64,000 nucleotides of DNA from Martelella endophytica (GTDB lineage: Bacteria; Pseudomonadota; Alphaproteobacteria; Rhizobiales; Rhizobiaceae), in assembly GCF_000960975.1 (NCBI RefSeq), contig NZ_CP010803.1, forward strand, positions 2,818,405 through 2,882,404, in the 5' to 3' direction. The translations under genes were made by a program, and so were the position numbers. Shown piece after piece: positions 28,133 to 37,205 of the stretch; the first letter of the stretch is position 1, and each line of letters begins with the position of its first letter. The notes under the pieces were generated by a model that was not told the DNA's origin, ran no database searches, and saw nothing but the letters and a program-made list of their open reading frames with translations.

Positions 28133-29194
28133 ATGCGTATCTTCGAATGCGACCATTGCGGTCAGACCATCTATTTCGACAACAGTGTCTGCGTGGCCTG
28201 CGGCCATCGCCTCGGCTTTGCGCCGGAGGATACTGCGATGTATGCGCTGGAAGACGAGAAAGACGGGATATGGCACAAGGCCGATGATCCCTCTCGGCGC
28301 TTCCGCCTTTGCGCAAATGCCGGGCTCGACGTCTGCAACTGGCTGGTGGACCCGGAGAGCGACGAGGAATTTTGCCTCTGCTGCCGGCACAACAACCTGA
28401 TCCCCGATACCACCACCGACCAGGGCCTCAATCGCTTTCGCCGCATCGTCGGGGCGGAACGGCATCTGTTCTATTCGCTTCTGCGCTGGGGCATCGAGAC
28501 GCCCACGCGCAAGGCCGATCCGGAAACCGGCCTGGTTTTCGATTTTCTCGAAGATACGGTCGATGCCAGCGGAAATGTCACGCCGGCCATGACCGGTCAC
28601 GACAACGGCAAGATTTCGCTGCGCGTGGCCGAGGCCGACGATGTCACCCGCGAGATCGTCCGCGATCAGATGAACGAGCCCTACCGGACCCTTCTCGGCC
28701 ATTTCCGCCACGAGGTCGGGCATTATGTCTGGGACCGGCTGGTGCGCGATGGCGGCAGGCTGGAAGCGTTCCGCACCATCTTCGGCGACGAGCGGCAGGA
28801 CTATCAGGAAGCCCTGGAGCGGCATTACAAGAACGGCCCGCCGCCCGGCTGGCAGGACAGTTTCGTCAGCGCCTACGCCGCCACCCATCCGTGGGAGGAT
28901 TTCGCCGAGAGTTTCGCGCATGCGCTCCACATCGTCGACACGCTGGAAACGGCGATGGCCTTCGGCCTGCTCGTCAGCGATGCCAACCTGCACGCGCTCG
29001 GCGATCCTTATCGCTGCTCGAGCGGCCAGCAGCTTGCCGATGCCTGGGTGCCGCTGACGCTTGCCATGAACGCGATCCACCGCAGCATGGGCCAGCGCGA
29101 TTTCTATCCCTTCGTGCTGGCGCCGGCGATGATCGCCAAGCTGGATTTCGTCTTCACGCTGTTGAGCGGGGCGCGGGACAAGGCCGCGGCATAG
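28133..29194 (+). CDS. Zinc-ribbon putative zinc metallopeptidase
   Basis: A 353-residue cytoplasmic protein. Two cysteine clusters at the N-terminus (CDHCGQ...CVACG and CANAGLDVC...CLCCRHN) look like zinc ribbons. A gluzincin-like core follows with HEVGHYVWD near residue 197 (HExxH) and HPWEDFAESFAHALH near 260, where the downstream Glu would be the third ligand. This is the architecture of the zinc-ribbon/zinc-binding metallopeptidase family (PF15887/PF10005-like). AAGGGCCAG precedes the ATG. It converges with the EAL gene. Substrates are unknown. Confidence 0.87.
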   Translation: MRIFECDHCGQTIYFDNSVCVACGHRLGFAPEDTAMYALEDEKDGIWHKADDPSRRFRLCANAGLDVCNWLVDPESDEEFCLCCRHNNLIPDTTTDQGLNRFRRIVGAERHLFYSLLRWGIETPTRKADPETGLVFDFLEDTVDASGNVTPAMTGHDNGKISLRVAEADDVTREIVRDQMNEPYRTLLGHFRHEVGHYVWDRLVRDGGRLEAFRTIFGDERQDYQEALERHYKNGPPPGWQDSFVSAYAATHPWEDFAESFAHALHIVDTLETAMAFGLLVSDANLHALGDPYRCSSGQQLADAWVPLTLAMNAIHRSMGQRDFYPFVLAPAMIAKLDFVFTLLSGARDKAAA

Positions 29195-29203
29195 GAGGCG
29201 GCC

Positions 29204-32095
29204 TCAGGCCGCCGCCGGACCGTTGGCGCGCAGCAGCCTGAGCGCTGCCGGCGCGCTGATCGACGGGCCGTAGAGCGGTCCCGTTGCATAGACGCAGCCG
29301 GCTTCCGCCAAAGCTGCCGTCTCGACCTCGCCCGTCACCTCCGTCACGCCGATGCGCACGCCATAGGTGGAGGTCAGCGCCGTGAAGGCCCTGACCGTTT
29401 CCGCTTGCGTTTCCTGGTTCTGCCGGAAGATCCCCGCGCTGATATAGGCCGCATCGAAACGGAAGTTGCGCAATAGCGTCAGCGAGCCATGACCGCTGCC
29501 GAATTCGGAAAGCGTCAGGCCGGCGCCGATCGAGCGCAGATGCTGAAGTGCGAGCTTCGCCTGCTCCGGCGCTTCGAGCACAACATTTTCCGGTATTGCG
29601 AACACCACCTGCCGGGGCGCGACCTCGGACTGACGGATGATGTTTTCGAGCTCGATCAGCGTGCTGGTCCGCAGCGTCTCCGTGGAGTTGAGCTGGATGC
29701 TGACGAAGGGACGCGCCTTCGGCAGCGCCTGCTGCCACGATACAAGGTCTTCCAGCGCCTGTCGGACGGTGTAGAGCACCAGATCGGCGGCCTTGCCGTT
29801 TTCCCGGCTCATCTCGATGATTTCGCCCGCCGGAACGTCGCCATGCTGGGGATGGCGCCAGTTCAGGAAGCAGGTGAAGCCGATGACGTCAAAACCCTCG
29901 ATGCGTACGACAGGACGATAGAGAACCGACATCTCGCGGCGGTCGATGGCGCGGCTGAGGTCGGCGCGAAGCTGCCGGCGTTCGTCGCTGAGCATGCGCA
30001 GGGCAGGGCGGTAGGTTTCCACCGCATTGCCGCCCATGCGCTTGGCTCTCAGCGTTGCAAGCCGGGCGTCCTCCAGAAAAGCTTCGGCGGTTTCATGCTC
30101 CTCGTGCCACGAGGCGATGCCGATCGAGGCGGTGAGCGAAATCTCGCGGCTTTCGAAGGCGATCGGCATGTCGATGGCCGAGGCAAGCTGATCGGTAAAG
30201 TCCGCCACCTCGCCGGGATCGCTCTGCGACAGCAGAATGATGGCAAAGCTGTTGTCGGAAAGCCGCGACAGCGTGTCCTCCGGCTTCAGGAGCCGCTGGA
30301 TGCGACGGGTGAGCGCGATGAGGATATTGTCGCCGGCGGCAAAACCGAGCGTCTCGTTGATGTCGCTGTAGCGGTCGATATCGGCGACGATCAGTGTCGG
30401 GCGGAAACCATTGCCGGCACGCGACTGGACGATCAGCGACTGCAGGCGGTCGAGGAAGATGGTGCGGTTCGGCAGGCCCGTCAGATTGTCGATCACCGCA
30501 TCCTGCAACAGACGCTGGGTGCTGACCTTCTGATCGGTGAGATCGGAGAGCGTGCCGACGCAGCGGATCACCTCGCCATCGGTCGACAGTACCGGCCGGG
30601 CGCGGATCAGCATCCAGTGATAGTGGCCGTCATTGGCACGCATCCGGAATTCCATCTTCAGCCGTCCACGCCGCCATTCGAGGAACAGGTCGAGCGTGGA
30701 GCGGAAGCGGTCCCGATCGCCGGGGTGGATATAGCGCAGCCAGGTGCGCGCCGCCCCGTTCAGGGCGCCGGCGGAAAGGCCGATCTTTGGGGCGAAGTCG
30801 GGTTCGGTGACGATCCGGTCACGGCCGACATCCCAGTCCCAGACCGTGCCGTCGGTGCCCAGCAGCGCCAGCGCCTGGCGTTCGAGATCGGAGAACAGGC
30901 CCGGCTGATAGGCGCCACCGGAAAAGGAGTGCTGGATCACCGTGAAGCCGAGCAGCAGCACGATCAGCACTAGGCCGCCGTCGAGAGCCGGCTGGACGAT
31001 GTCGTTGTCGAGCCGCCCCGACACCGTCATCCAGGCCGCAAACAGCCAGGCCGCGATCAGCGCCCAGGCCGGCATAAGCAGGATGGCGCGGTCGTAGCGG
31101 CGCAGGCTGAGGTAGAAGATCAGTCCCGTGCCGGCGGCCACGGTTGCCGCGAAGGAGAGGCGGGCGATGCCGGCGGCGGCCGGCGGGTCGAAGATCGCAA
31201 GCCCGAACAGACCCATCAGCGCCAGGCCCCAGGCGGCTGCGGCGTAGCCCAGTTGCGCATGCCATCGGGCGAGATTGAGATAGGTGAACAGGAACACGAC
31301 AAGGCTGAAGGAAATCGCCACATCCGCGCTCGCCCGCCAGATCCGCAGGTCCGCGGCCGCAAGCGGGATAAGCTTGTCGAGGAAGCCGAAATCGATCGCG
31401 ACATAGAGCAGCACCGACCAGGCAAGCATCGCGGTTGCCGGCAGCAGTGACGTTCCCTTCACCACGAAGAGAATGCTGAGGAAAACCGCTAGAAGCCCGG
31501 CAATGCCGAGCACGACGCCGTAGTAGAGCGTGAAGGCGTTTTGCGTGTCCTTGTAGGCCTCGGGTGACCAGAGATAGAGCTGTGGCAGTTCGGGGCCGCT
31601 GAGTTCGACAACGAAGGTAATGACGGCCCCGGGATTGAGCGTGATCGCGAAGACATCCGCGTCGTCGCTGTTTTGCCTGCTCAGCGCGAAGCCTTCGCTC
31701 GGCGTGATGGCCGCGATGCGCGAGGACCCAAGGTCCGGCCAGAACATGCCGGAGCCGGGAAGGCGGAAATGCGGAGCGACGATCAGGCGATCGAGCTGCT
31801 CGTCGGAGACGTTTGCAAGCGAGAAAACCGCCCAGTCGCCGCTGTGGGCGCCGTCGCTGGAACGCACCTCGATACGGCGTCGGATGCCATTGGAATCGGG
31901 CACGGTCGAAATCTGGAAGGTGTCGCCTTCATTGGGGTAGATGTCGACATGGCCGGTCAGATCGATCGCGATATCGCCACGCGAGACCTCGACCGGTTCC
32001 AGCGCGAGGGCCTGAACGGCGCTGGCGAAGAACGCAAGAACAAGAAGAAGCGGCAGGACCAGGTCCCGGTGAAGGCGGCTGGGAGCGGGTCGCAT
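29204..32095 (-). CDS. Membrane 7TMR-PAS-GGDEF-EAL protein, both catalytic motifs degenerate
   Basis: A 963-residue protein: signal peptide (1-32), a periplasmic 7TMR-DISM-like domain (about 35-180), seven or eight membrane segments (about 185-415), PAS (about 425-545), GGDEF (about 550-715) and EAL (about 730-955). In the GGDEF domain the signature is RLSDNSF instead of GGDEF. In the EAL domain FTCFLNWRHP replaces EALLRW-P, LSEFGSG replaces DDFGTG, and YIS replaces KxD. Neither cyclase nor phosphodiesterase activity is expected. It is last in the thrC-M16-GNAT run, nine bases after GNAT. A c-di-GMP-binding or protein-interaction role is inferred. Confidence 0.88.
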   Translation of the reverse strand: MRPAPSRLHRDLVLPLLLVLAFFASAVQALALEPVEVSRGDIAIDLTGHVDIYPNEGDTFQISTVPDSNGIRRRIEVRSSDGAHSGDWAVFSLANVSDEQLDRLIVAPHFRLPGSGMFWPDLGSSRIAAITPSEGFALSRQNSDDADVFAITLNPGAVITFVVELSGPELPQLYLWSPEAYKDTQNAFTLYYGVVLGIAGLLAVFLSILFVVKGTSLLPATAMLAWSVLLYVAIDFGFLDKLIPLAAADLRIWRASADVAISFSLVVFLFTYLNLARWHAQLGYAAAAWGLALMGLFGLAIFDPPAAAGIARLSFAATVAAGTGLIFYLSLRRYDRAILLMPAWALIAAWLFAAWMTVSGRLDNDIVQPALDGGLVLIVLLLGFTVIQHSFSGGAYQPGLFSDLERQALALLGTDGTVWDWDVGRDRIVTEPDFAPKIGLSAGALNGAARTWLRYIHPGDRDRFRSTLDLFLEWRRGRLKMEFRMRANDGHYHWMLIRARPVLSTDGEVIRCVGTLSDLTDQKVSTQRLLQDAVIDNLTGLPNRTIFLDRLQSLIVQSRAGNGFRPTLIVADIDRYSDINETLGFAAGDNILIALTRRIQRLLKPEDTLSRLSDNSFAIILLSQSDPGEVADFTDQLASAIDMPIAFESREISLTASIGIASWHEEHETAEAFLEDARLATLRAKRMGGNAVETYRPALRMLSDERRQLRADLSRAIDRREMSVLYRPVVRIEGFDVIGFTCFLNWRHPQHGDVPAGEIIEMSRENGKAADLVLYTVRQALEDLVSWQQALPKARPFVSIQLNSTETLRTSTLIELENIIRQSEVAPRQVVFAIPENVVLEAPEQAKLALQHLRSIGAGLTLSEFGSGHGSLTLLRNFRFDAAYISAGIFRQNQETQAETVRAFTALTSTYGVRIGVTEVTGEVETAALAEAGCVYATGPLYGPSISAPAALRLLRANGPAAA

Positions 32096-32104
32096 CTTTG
32101 GTTT

Positions 32105-32707
32105 TCAGGTCCTTTTGGCGTCATTTTCATCGTTCAGCAGGGCGTAGAGATGGTGATCCTGCCACACACCGTTGATGCGAAGGTACCGGCGCAACAGCCC
32201 CTCCCTGCTGAACCCGGCCTTTTGCAACAGCGAAGCGCTGCGTTCGTTGGTTGGGATACAGGCCGCCTCAATGCGGTGCAACCTCAGTTCATCGAAGATA
32301 AACGGAATAACCAGTTGAAGTGCGGCAAACATATGGCCCTTGCCGGCATATTCCTCGCCCATCCAGTAACCGAGCATGCACATCTGGGCGACACCGCGGC
32401 GGATGAGACCGATGGTGATGCCGCCGACCAGCGTGTCGCTCTGCCTCAAGAAGATGAAAAGCTGGATGCTCGTGCCAGCATCGTAGTCCAGATTGACGCG
32501 CCGGACCCTGCGGCGGAAGGCGCGCTCCGTCATGTCATCGACGCTCCAGAGCGGCTCCCACGGCTGCAGGAAGGCGCGGCTCCTGATTCGCAGCATCTTC
32601 CAGGCCTTGAAGTCCGAATTGCGCGGCAGGCGCAGCACATGCTCTTCGGACTGAAGGGAAAAGCGGCTTCGCTTCAACGCCTTGGGAGAGACGAGGTTGG
32701 CTATCAA
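32105..32707 (-). CDS. RimJ-like GNAT N-acetyltransferase
   Basis: A 200-residue acetyltransferase of the GNAT fold resembling ribosomal-protein alanine acetyltransferases. The acetyl-CoA loop is YWMGEEYAGKGHMFAALQ, followed by LRLHRIEAACIPTNERSASLLQKAGF, a standard motif B. In-frame TTG codons stand at 32725 and 32707; GGAGG lies seven bases before 32707, which I choose. It sits between the M16 peptidase (85 bp) and the EAL gene (9 bp) on the same strand. The substrate (a protein N-terminus or small amine) is unknown. Confidence 0.9.
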   Translation of the reverse strand: MIANLVSPKALKRSRFSLQSEEHVLRLPRNSDFKAWKMLRIRSRAFLQPWEPLWSVDDMTERAFRRRVRRVNLDYDAGTSIQLFIFLRQSDTLVGGITIGLIRRGVAQMCMLGYWMGEEYAGKGHMFAALQLVIPFIFDELRLHRIEAACIPTNERSASLLQKAGFSREGLLRRYLRINGVWQDHHLYALLNDENDAKRT

Positions 32708-32736
32708 TGTCCCGCCTCCACTCAATCCGGCCTGGG

Positions 32737-32758
32737 GGCGGCCCTGGAAGGGGCCGCC
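32737..32758 (-). other. Intercistronic hairpin between M16 peptidase and GNAT
   Basis: A perfect eight-base GC stem GGCGGCCC/GGGCCGCC (32737-32744 and 32751-32758) lies 30 bp upstream of the GNAT start. No T-run follows, so it may be a processing or stabilising element of the polycistronic mRNA, not a terminator. Confidence 0.5.
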
Positions 32759-32792
32759 TCACCGAAAGCGTGCGCAAAACCCGGCATGGTGC

Positions 32793-34091
32793 TCAGGAGC
32801 CCGCTTTCACGGCTTTGTGGACATTGAGCGAAAGCTCTTCGATAATGGCGTCAAGCGGCGAAAGCTGCTCGAGCGGACCGATCGCCGAAAGGGTCGGCAT
32901 GGCATCGAAGAAAGTGCGCCCGGCAAGATCGGTGAGCCGCTTGGGCGTGATGTTCTCGATGCGCATCATCATTTCCTCGTTCGGGATCGGCCGGCCCCAG
33001 AGCATCACCTGCCGGGCGATCTGGCCGGCTCTCGCCGCAGCGCTTTCTTGCCCCATCAGAAGCTGGGCGCGGATCTGCGCGCGGGCGCGATCGATCTCGG
33101 TCACGTCGACGGTGTCGGCAGCGCGGTGCAGCTCGTCGATGATGACGGGAATGAGTTCGGGAAGCTGCTCGCCGCCAGTTGCCGCGTGCACTGCGAAGAC
33201 GCCGGAGTCGGAAAAGCCCCAATGGAAGGAATAGACCGAGTAGCAGAGGCCGCGCACTTCGCGGACCTCCTGGAACAGGCGTGACGACATGCCGCCGCCG
33301 AGTACATTGGCGAGAATCTGCGAGCAGTAGAAATCCTGCGCGTGATAGGCCGGGCCCTCGAAGCCGAGGATGACCTGCGCGTCCGAAAGCTGCCGGGTCT
33401 CGCGCACCTCACCGCCGGTATAAGCGGCGGCCTCCATCATCGGCGGTGTTTCCGGTTTCAGGGGCAGGGCGGCAAACCGGTCCTCGACCATGCGCACGAA
33501 CTCGTCGTGGCGCACCGCACCGGTGGCGACGATGAAGATGCGGTCTGTCGTGTAGTTGCGGGCGAGATAGCGGCGGATGTCATCGGGCGTGAAGGCCATC
33601 ACCGTATCGGGCGTGCCGAGGATGGGGCGGCCGATCATCTGGTCGCGATAGGCGGCGCCGGCGAAATTGTCGAACACGACATCGTCGGGAATGTCATTCG
33701 CCGCGCCGATCTCCTGCATGATGACGTTCTTCTCGCGGGCCAGTTCCTCCTCGTCGAAACTCGAATTTGTGAGGATGTCGGCGAGAATGTCGACGGCAAG
33801 CGGCAGATGGTCCTTCAGCACGCGGGCATAATAGGACGTCGTCTCGGTGGACGTCGCGGCATTGACCTCGCCGCCGACGTTCTCGATCTCCTCCGCGATC
33901 TGGCGCGCCGTGCGGCGGCCGGTACCCTTGAACGCCATGTGCTCCAGAAGATGGGCAATACCGTGTTCATTCCTGAGTTCGTTGCGCGAACCGGACTTGA
34001 TCCACGTGCCAATGGCCACGCTTTCGATATGCGGCATGTTCTGGGTAACGACTGTCAGCCCGGAAGGAAGCCGGGTGTACTCTACGGTCAT
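32793..34091 (-). CDS. M16-family zinc peptidase (MPP-like)
   Basis: A 432-residue pitrilysin-family peptidase similar to the beta subunit of mitochondrial processing peptidase. The inverted zinc motif HLLEHMAFKGT (HxxEH) is near residue 45 and the distal glutamate region EVNAATSTETTSYYARV near 75. The C-terminal half has FEGPAYHAQDF and GGGMSSRLFQEVREVRGLCYSVYSF, the glycine-rich loop. It lies 24 bp after thrC; this pairing is common in alphaproteobacteria. The native substrate is not known. Confidence 0.95.
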   Translation of the reverse strand: MTVEYTRLPSGLTVVTQNMPHIESVAIGTWIKSGSRNELRNEHGIAHLLEHMAFKGTGRRTARQIAEEIENVGGEVNAATSTETTSYYARVLKDHLPLAVDILADILTNSSFDEEELAREKNVIMQEIGAANDIPDDVVFDNFAGAAYRDQMIGRPILGTPDTVMAFTPDDIRRYLARNYTTDRIFIVATGAVRHDEFVRMVEDRFAALPLKPETPPMMEAAAYTGGEVRETRQLSDAQVILGFEGPAYHAQDFYCSQILANVLGGGMSSRLFQEVREVRGLCYSVYSFHWGFSDSGVFAVHAATGGEQLPELIPVIIDELHRAADTVDVTEIDRARAQIRAQLLMGQESAAARAGQIARQVMLWGRPIPNEEMMMRIENITPKRLTDLAGRTFFDAMPTLSAIGPLEQLSPLDAIIEELSLNVHKAVKAGS

Positions 34092-34115
34092 GCGAACCTG
34101 CTTTCGTCCTTTTGA

Positions 34116-35513
34116 TCAGCTTTCAGTGGTCAACCGCGCGCGGATGAAAGCCTGTAGTTCATCCAGATCGGGGGACAGGACACTGAAATGCTCCTCCTTG
34201 TCCATCAAATGAGCAAGCCATGATGGAAGCGTCGGGTCAATACCACTTGCCGATTTTACCGCGGCGGGGAACTTTGCCGGGTGCGCGGTCGAAAGCACGA
34301 CCATCGGGTTTTGATCGTCCTGATGCTCGCGCGCCACCGACACGGCGACCGCGGTATGCGGGTCGATGAGGACACCGGTTTCCTCAAGCGTCCGGCCGAT
34401 TTCGGCGGCAACTGCCGTCTCATCGGTACGACCGGCCGAGAAAGTCTCGCGGATATTTCCGAGCGTTTTGCCCTCAATATCGAAGGCGCCAGACTGCTTC
34501 AGCCCCGCCATGGCACGGCGGATATAGGCGGCGTCGCGGCCACTCGCCTCGAACAGAAGCCGTTCGAAGTTCGAGGAAATCTGGATATCCATTGATGGCG
34601 AGGTCGTCGCCTTGACGCCGCGCATCTCGTAACGGCCGGTCTCGAGCGTGCGGGCGAGAATGTCGTTTTCGTTGGTGGCGATCACCAGCCGGCCGATCGG
34701 AAGCCCGATCTGCTTGGCCACATAGCCGGCGAAGATATCGCCGAAATTGCCAGTCGGCACGGTGAAATCGATCTCGCGGTCCGGCGCGCCGAGCGACAGG
34801 CCGGCAGTGAAATAATAGACCACCTGCGCCATGATGCGCGCCCAGTTGATCGAATTCACGCCGGAAAGCTTCACCTCCCTGCGGAAGCCGGCATCGCCGA
34901 ACATCGCCTTCACCAGGTTCTGGCAGTCGTCGAAATGGCCCTCGACGGCAATCGCGTGGACGTTCTTCGCGCCGATCGTGGTCATCTGGCGCTGCTGGAC
35001 CGGCGAAACCTTGCCGTGCGGGAACAGGATGAAGATGTCGGTGCGGCTGCTCGCCGAAAAGGCGTCGATTGCCGCTCCGCCGGTGTCGCCCGACGTGGCG
35101 CCGACGATGGTGGCATGTTCGCCGCGTTCGGCAAGAACATGGTCCATCAGCCGCGCCAGAAGCTGCATCGCCACGTCCTTGAACGCGAGCGTCGAACCAT
35201 GGAAGAGCTCGAGCGTGAACCGGTTCGGGCCGCTCTGGACGATCGGAGTCACGGCGGAATGGCGGAACGTGGCATAGGCCCCGTCAATCATCGCCTTCAG
35301 CCGGTCTTCAGCGATTTCTCCGCCGACGAATGGCGTGAGGATAGCGAGGGCGATCTCCTGATAGCTCTTGCCGCGCAATGCCCTGATGTCGTCCGCAGAC
35401 ATCTTCGGCCATTCGCGCGGAAGATAGAGGCCACCGTCCTCCGCAAGGCCTGCGAGCAGCGCATCGGAGAAACCAAGGGTCGGCGCATCGCCCCGCGTTG
35501 AGATGTAGTCCAC
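34116..35513 (-). CDS. thrC: Threonine synthase
   Basis: A 465-residue pyridoxal-phosphate enzyme making threonine from O-phosphohomoserine. The start YISTRGDAPTLGF, the PLP-lysine segment HGSTLAFKDVAMQ near residue 110, GATSGDTGGAAI near 155 and TGNFGDIFAGYVAK near 265 identify it. GTG at 35513 follows GAAAGGGAGCTTGGC, and family proteins begin at this point; the longer frame to 35567 is unlikely. It leads the thrC-M16-GNAT-EAL run. Confidence 0.96.
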   Translation of the reverse strand: MDYISTRGDAPTLGFSDALLAGLAEDGGLYLPREWPKMSADDIRALRGKSYQEIALAILTPFVGGEIAEDRLKAMIDGAYATFRHSAVTPIVQSGPNRFTLELFHGSTLAFKDVAMQLLARLMDHVLAERGEHATIVGATSGDTGGAAIDAFSASSRTDIFILFPHGKVSPVQQRQMTTIGAKNVHAIAVEGHFDDCQNLVKAMFGDAGFRREVKLSGVNSINWARIMAQVVYYFTAGLSLGAPDREIDFTVPTGNFGDIFAGYVAKQIGLPIGRLVIATNENDILARTLETGRYEMRGVKATTSPSMDIQISSNFERLLFEASGRDAAYIRRAMAGLKQSGAFDIEGKTLGNIRETFSAGRTDETAVAAEIGRTLEETGVLIDPHTAVAVSVAREHQDDQNPMVVLSTAHPAKFPAAVKSASGIDPTLPSWLAHLMDKEEHFSVLSPDLDELQAFIRARLTTES

Positions 35514-35731
35514 GCCAAGCTCCCTTTCGTGCTTGCCAGCTTCCGGAAATTGTCTGGCGCCAGCCAACGCGACCGGTTATGACGTTCGCTCAGGGAAGCG
35601 TCGCAAGACAATCGATTTTTGCGTTGGCGCTGGTATAGACTAAAGCCAGAGGGATTGAAAAGCCCTGCAGAAACCGAAGGGTCGGGAAAGCGCCCGGGAA
35701 GAGACCCTGAGAGAGGAAAGGAAATCCAGCC

Positions 35732-36277
35732 GTGTCATTCCGTCAGACAAGCCGCCTCACAAGCCTATCCGCGATAGCGCTCATCGCCGTGCTTTCAGCC
35801 TGCTCGACCAGCAAGCCGGAACCAGAGCCCGCACCTGCGCTTCCGGTCACGCCCGGCATGAACCTCACGGCGATGATGCGGCTGTGCCCGCAGGCAATGC
35901 TGGACGATGACGACACCTTCAACCGCGTCTATTCGCCGGCCGGTGCCGAAAAGCCGGAAAACCTCGTCTATCAGACCTCGCTCACCGATTTCAGCCGCGC
36001 CTGCACCGTGGCGCCGACCCAGGATGGCCTGCTGGTGCAGCTCTCCGTCGCCGGCCGGCTCGTCGGCGGGCCGAAGGCCCGTCCCGGCGTCTACAAGGTT
36101 CCGGTCCGCGTCGAGGTGGTCAGTGGCTCCACGGCGCTCTACGATCAGGTCATCACCAAGGAAGTGACCCTTCCTGCCGATGGCCTTTCCACCCAGTTCC
36201 TGTTCGAGGCCTCGAATATCCCGGTCCCGGTGACCGCCGGCGAGAACACCCGCGTGCGGGTCGGGATCGCGAAGTAG
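35732..36277 (+). CDS. Putative lipoprotein
   Basis: A 181-residue protein with a lipoprotein signal: basic start, hydrophobic segment LSAIALIAVL and lipobox LSAC (Cys at residue 24). A Pro/Glu-rich linker (SKPEPEPAPALP) follows, then a compact domain of about 130 residues with two cysteines. I recognise no named family. It starts with GTG behind AAAGGAAATCCAGCC. It diverges from thrC. Position +2 of the mature lipoprotein is Ser, which predicts outer-membrane sorting by the E. coli rule. Confidence 0.82.
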   Translation: MSFRQTSRLTSLSAIALIAVLSACSTSKPEPEPAPALPVTPGMNLTAMMRLCPQAMLDDDDTFNRVYSPAGAEKPENLVYQTSLTDFSRACTVAPTQDGLLVQLSVAGRLVGGPKARPGVYKVPVRVEVVSGSTALYDQVITKEVTLPADGLSTQFLFEASNIPVPVTAGENTRVRVGIAK

Positions 36278-36321
36278 GGGATCACCGGCGGCACAGGCAT
36301 GCCATGTCGACCTCCTTCATC

Positions 36322-36339
36322 CCCTGCTTGAAGGCAGGG
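36322..36339. repeat. Short hairpin after the lipoprotein gene
   Basis: CCCTGC (36322-36327) and GCAGGG (36334-36339) form a six-base stem 45 bp after the lipoprotein stop. No T-run follows, so a terminator role is doubtful. Confidence 0.4.
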
Positions 36340-36373
36340 CAATTGCAGATAGCTTGAATTTCGCTCCACTTAC

Positions 36374-36514
36374 TCTCTCCCGCTTGCGGGAGAGATGCCC
36401 AGAAAGGGGCAGTGAGGGTGAAGCAGCATTTCTGTTTGTGAGGGCGCCCGTGTAGATAAGCTCGCCCCTCACTGTCGCTGTCGCGACATCTCTCCCCGCC
36501 GGGGCGAGAAGGTT
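36374..36514. repeat. Inverted-repeat intergenic element
   Basis: Two arms about 50 bases long face each other around a 40-base centre. Left arm has GGGAGAGATG, 12 bases, CAGTGAGGG (36388-36418). The right arm has the reverse complement, CCCTCACTG, 12 bases, CATCTCTCCC. Each arm also has its own small palindrome (CTCTCCCGC-TT-GCGGGAGAG left; CCCCGCCGGGG right). This build resembles the palindromic mosaic elements scattered through Rhizobiales genomes. The region 36278-36577 holds no gene otherwise. Confidence 0.75.
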
Positions 36515-36577
36515 TGGGGGCTGTGCGGTAACGCCATATGCGATAGCGCTTCACTCAAGGGGTAGATTGGCCGATAC

Positions 36578-37198
36578 TCACGGGAAGGGCTGATCGGGCC
36601 AGACGAGGGCGGCGTTGAGGAGGGTCATGTATTCCTCCTTGGGGATGTCGATCGCGCCCATCGTCTTCAGGTGTTCGGTGGTGAACTGCGTGTCGAGCAG
36701 CACGAAGCGGTTGGCCCTCAACCGCTCCACCAGGTGAACGAGGCAGATTTTCGAGGCGTTGGGGCGGCGGGAGAACATGCTCTCGCCGAAGAAGGCCGCT
36801 TTCAGGGAGACGCCATAAAGCCCGCCGACAAGTTCGCCATCCTCGTAGGCCTCGACACTGTGGGCGTGGCCCATCGCGTTGAGCGCCTTGTAGAGGTCGC
36901 GGATCTCGCTGTTGATCCATGTCTGCGGGCGATCGGGGGCAGGGGCCGCACAGGCGGCAATGGTGCCGTCGAAATCGTGGTTGAAGCGGATATCATAGGG
37001 ATGCCTGCGCATGAACTTGCGCAGGCTGTGGGAGATGTGCAGCCCGTCCAGCGGTATGATGCCGCGGATTTCGGGCTCCACCCAGAACAGCTCCGTATCC
37101 TCGGCGGATTCGGACATGGGGAAAAGGCCGATGCTGTAGGCATTGAGAAGCAGTTCCGGCGTCACGCCACTGCTGCCTTTCGCGGCACCTTTCCCCAT
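36578..37198 (-). CDS. aat: Leucyl/phenylalanyl-tRNA-protein transferase
   Basis: A 206-residue enzyme that adds Leu or Phe to N-terminal Lys/Arg of proteins, marking them for ClpS/ClpAP degradation (N-end rule). Family motifs: [65 protein letters not shown] and [21 protein letters not shown]. The ATG at 37198 follows GAGGACCCC. It is seven bases after accC and closes the aroQ-accB-accC-aat operon. Confidence 0.95.
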   Translation of the reverse strand: MGKGAAKGSSGVTPELLLNAYSIGLFPMSESAEDTELFWVEPEIRGIIPLDGLHISHSLRKFMRRHPYDIRFNHDFDGTIAACAAPAPDRPQTWINSEIRDLYKALNAMGHAHSVEAYEDGELVGGLYGVSLKAAFFGESMFSRRPNASKICLVHLVERLRANRFVLLDTQFTTEHLKTMGAIDIPKEEYMTLLNAALVWPDQPFP

Positions 37199-37205
37199 GG
37201 GGTCC

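Noticed and set aside
26939..29080. 713-codon leftward frame across YqgE and the metallopeptidase
   Set aside because: It spans the divergent promoter region and two well-supported rightward genes. Composition is that of a frame shadow.
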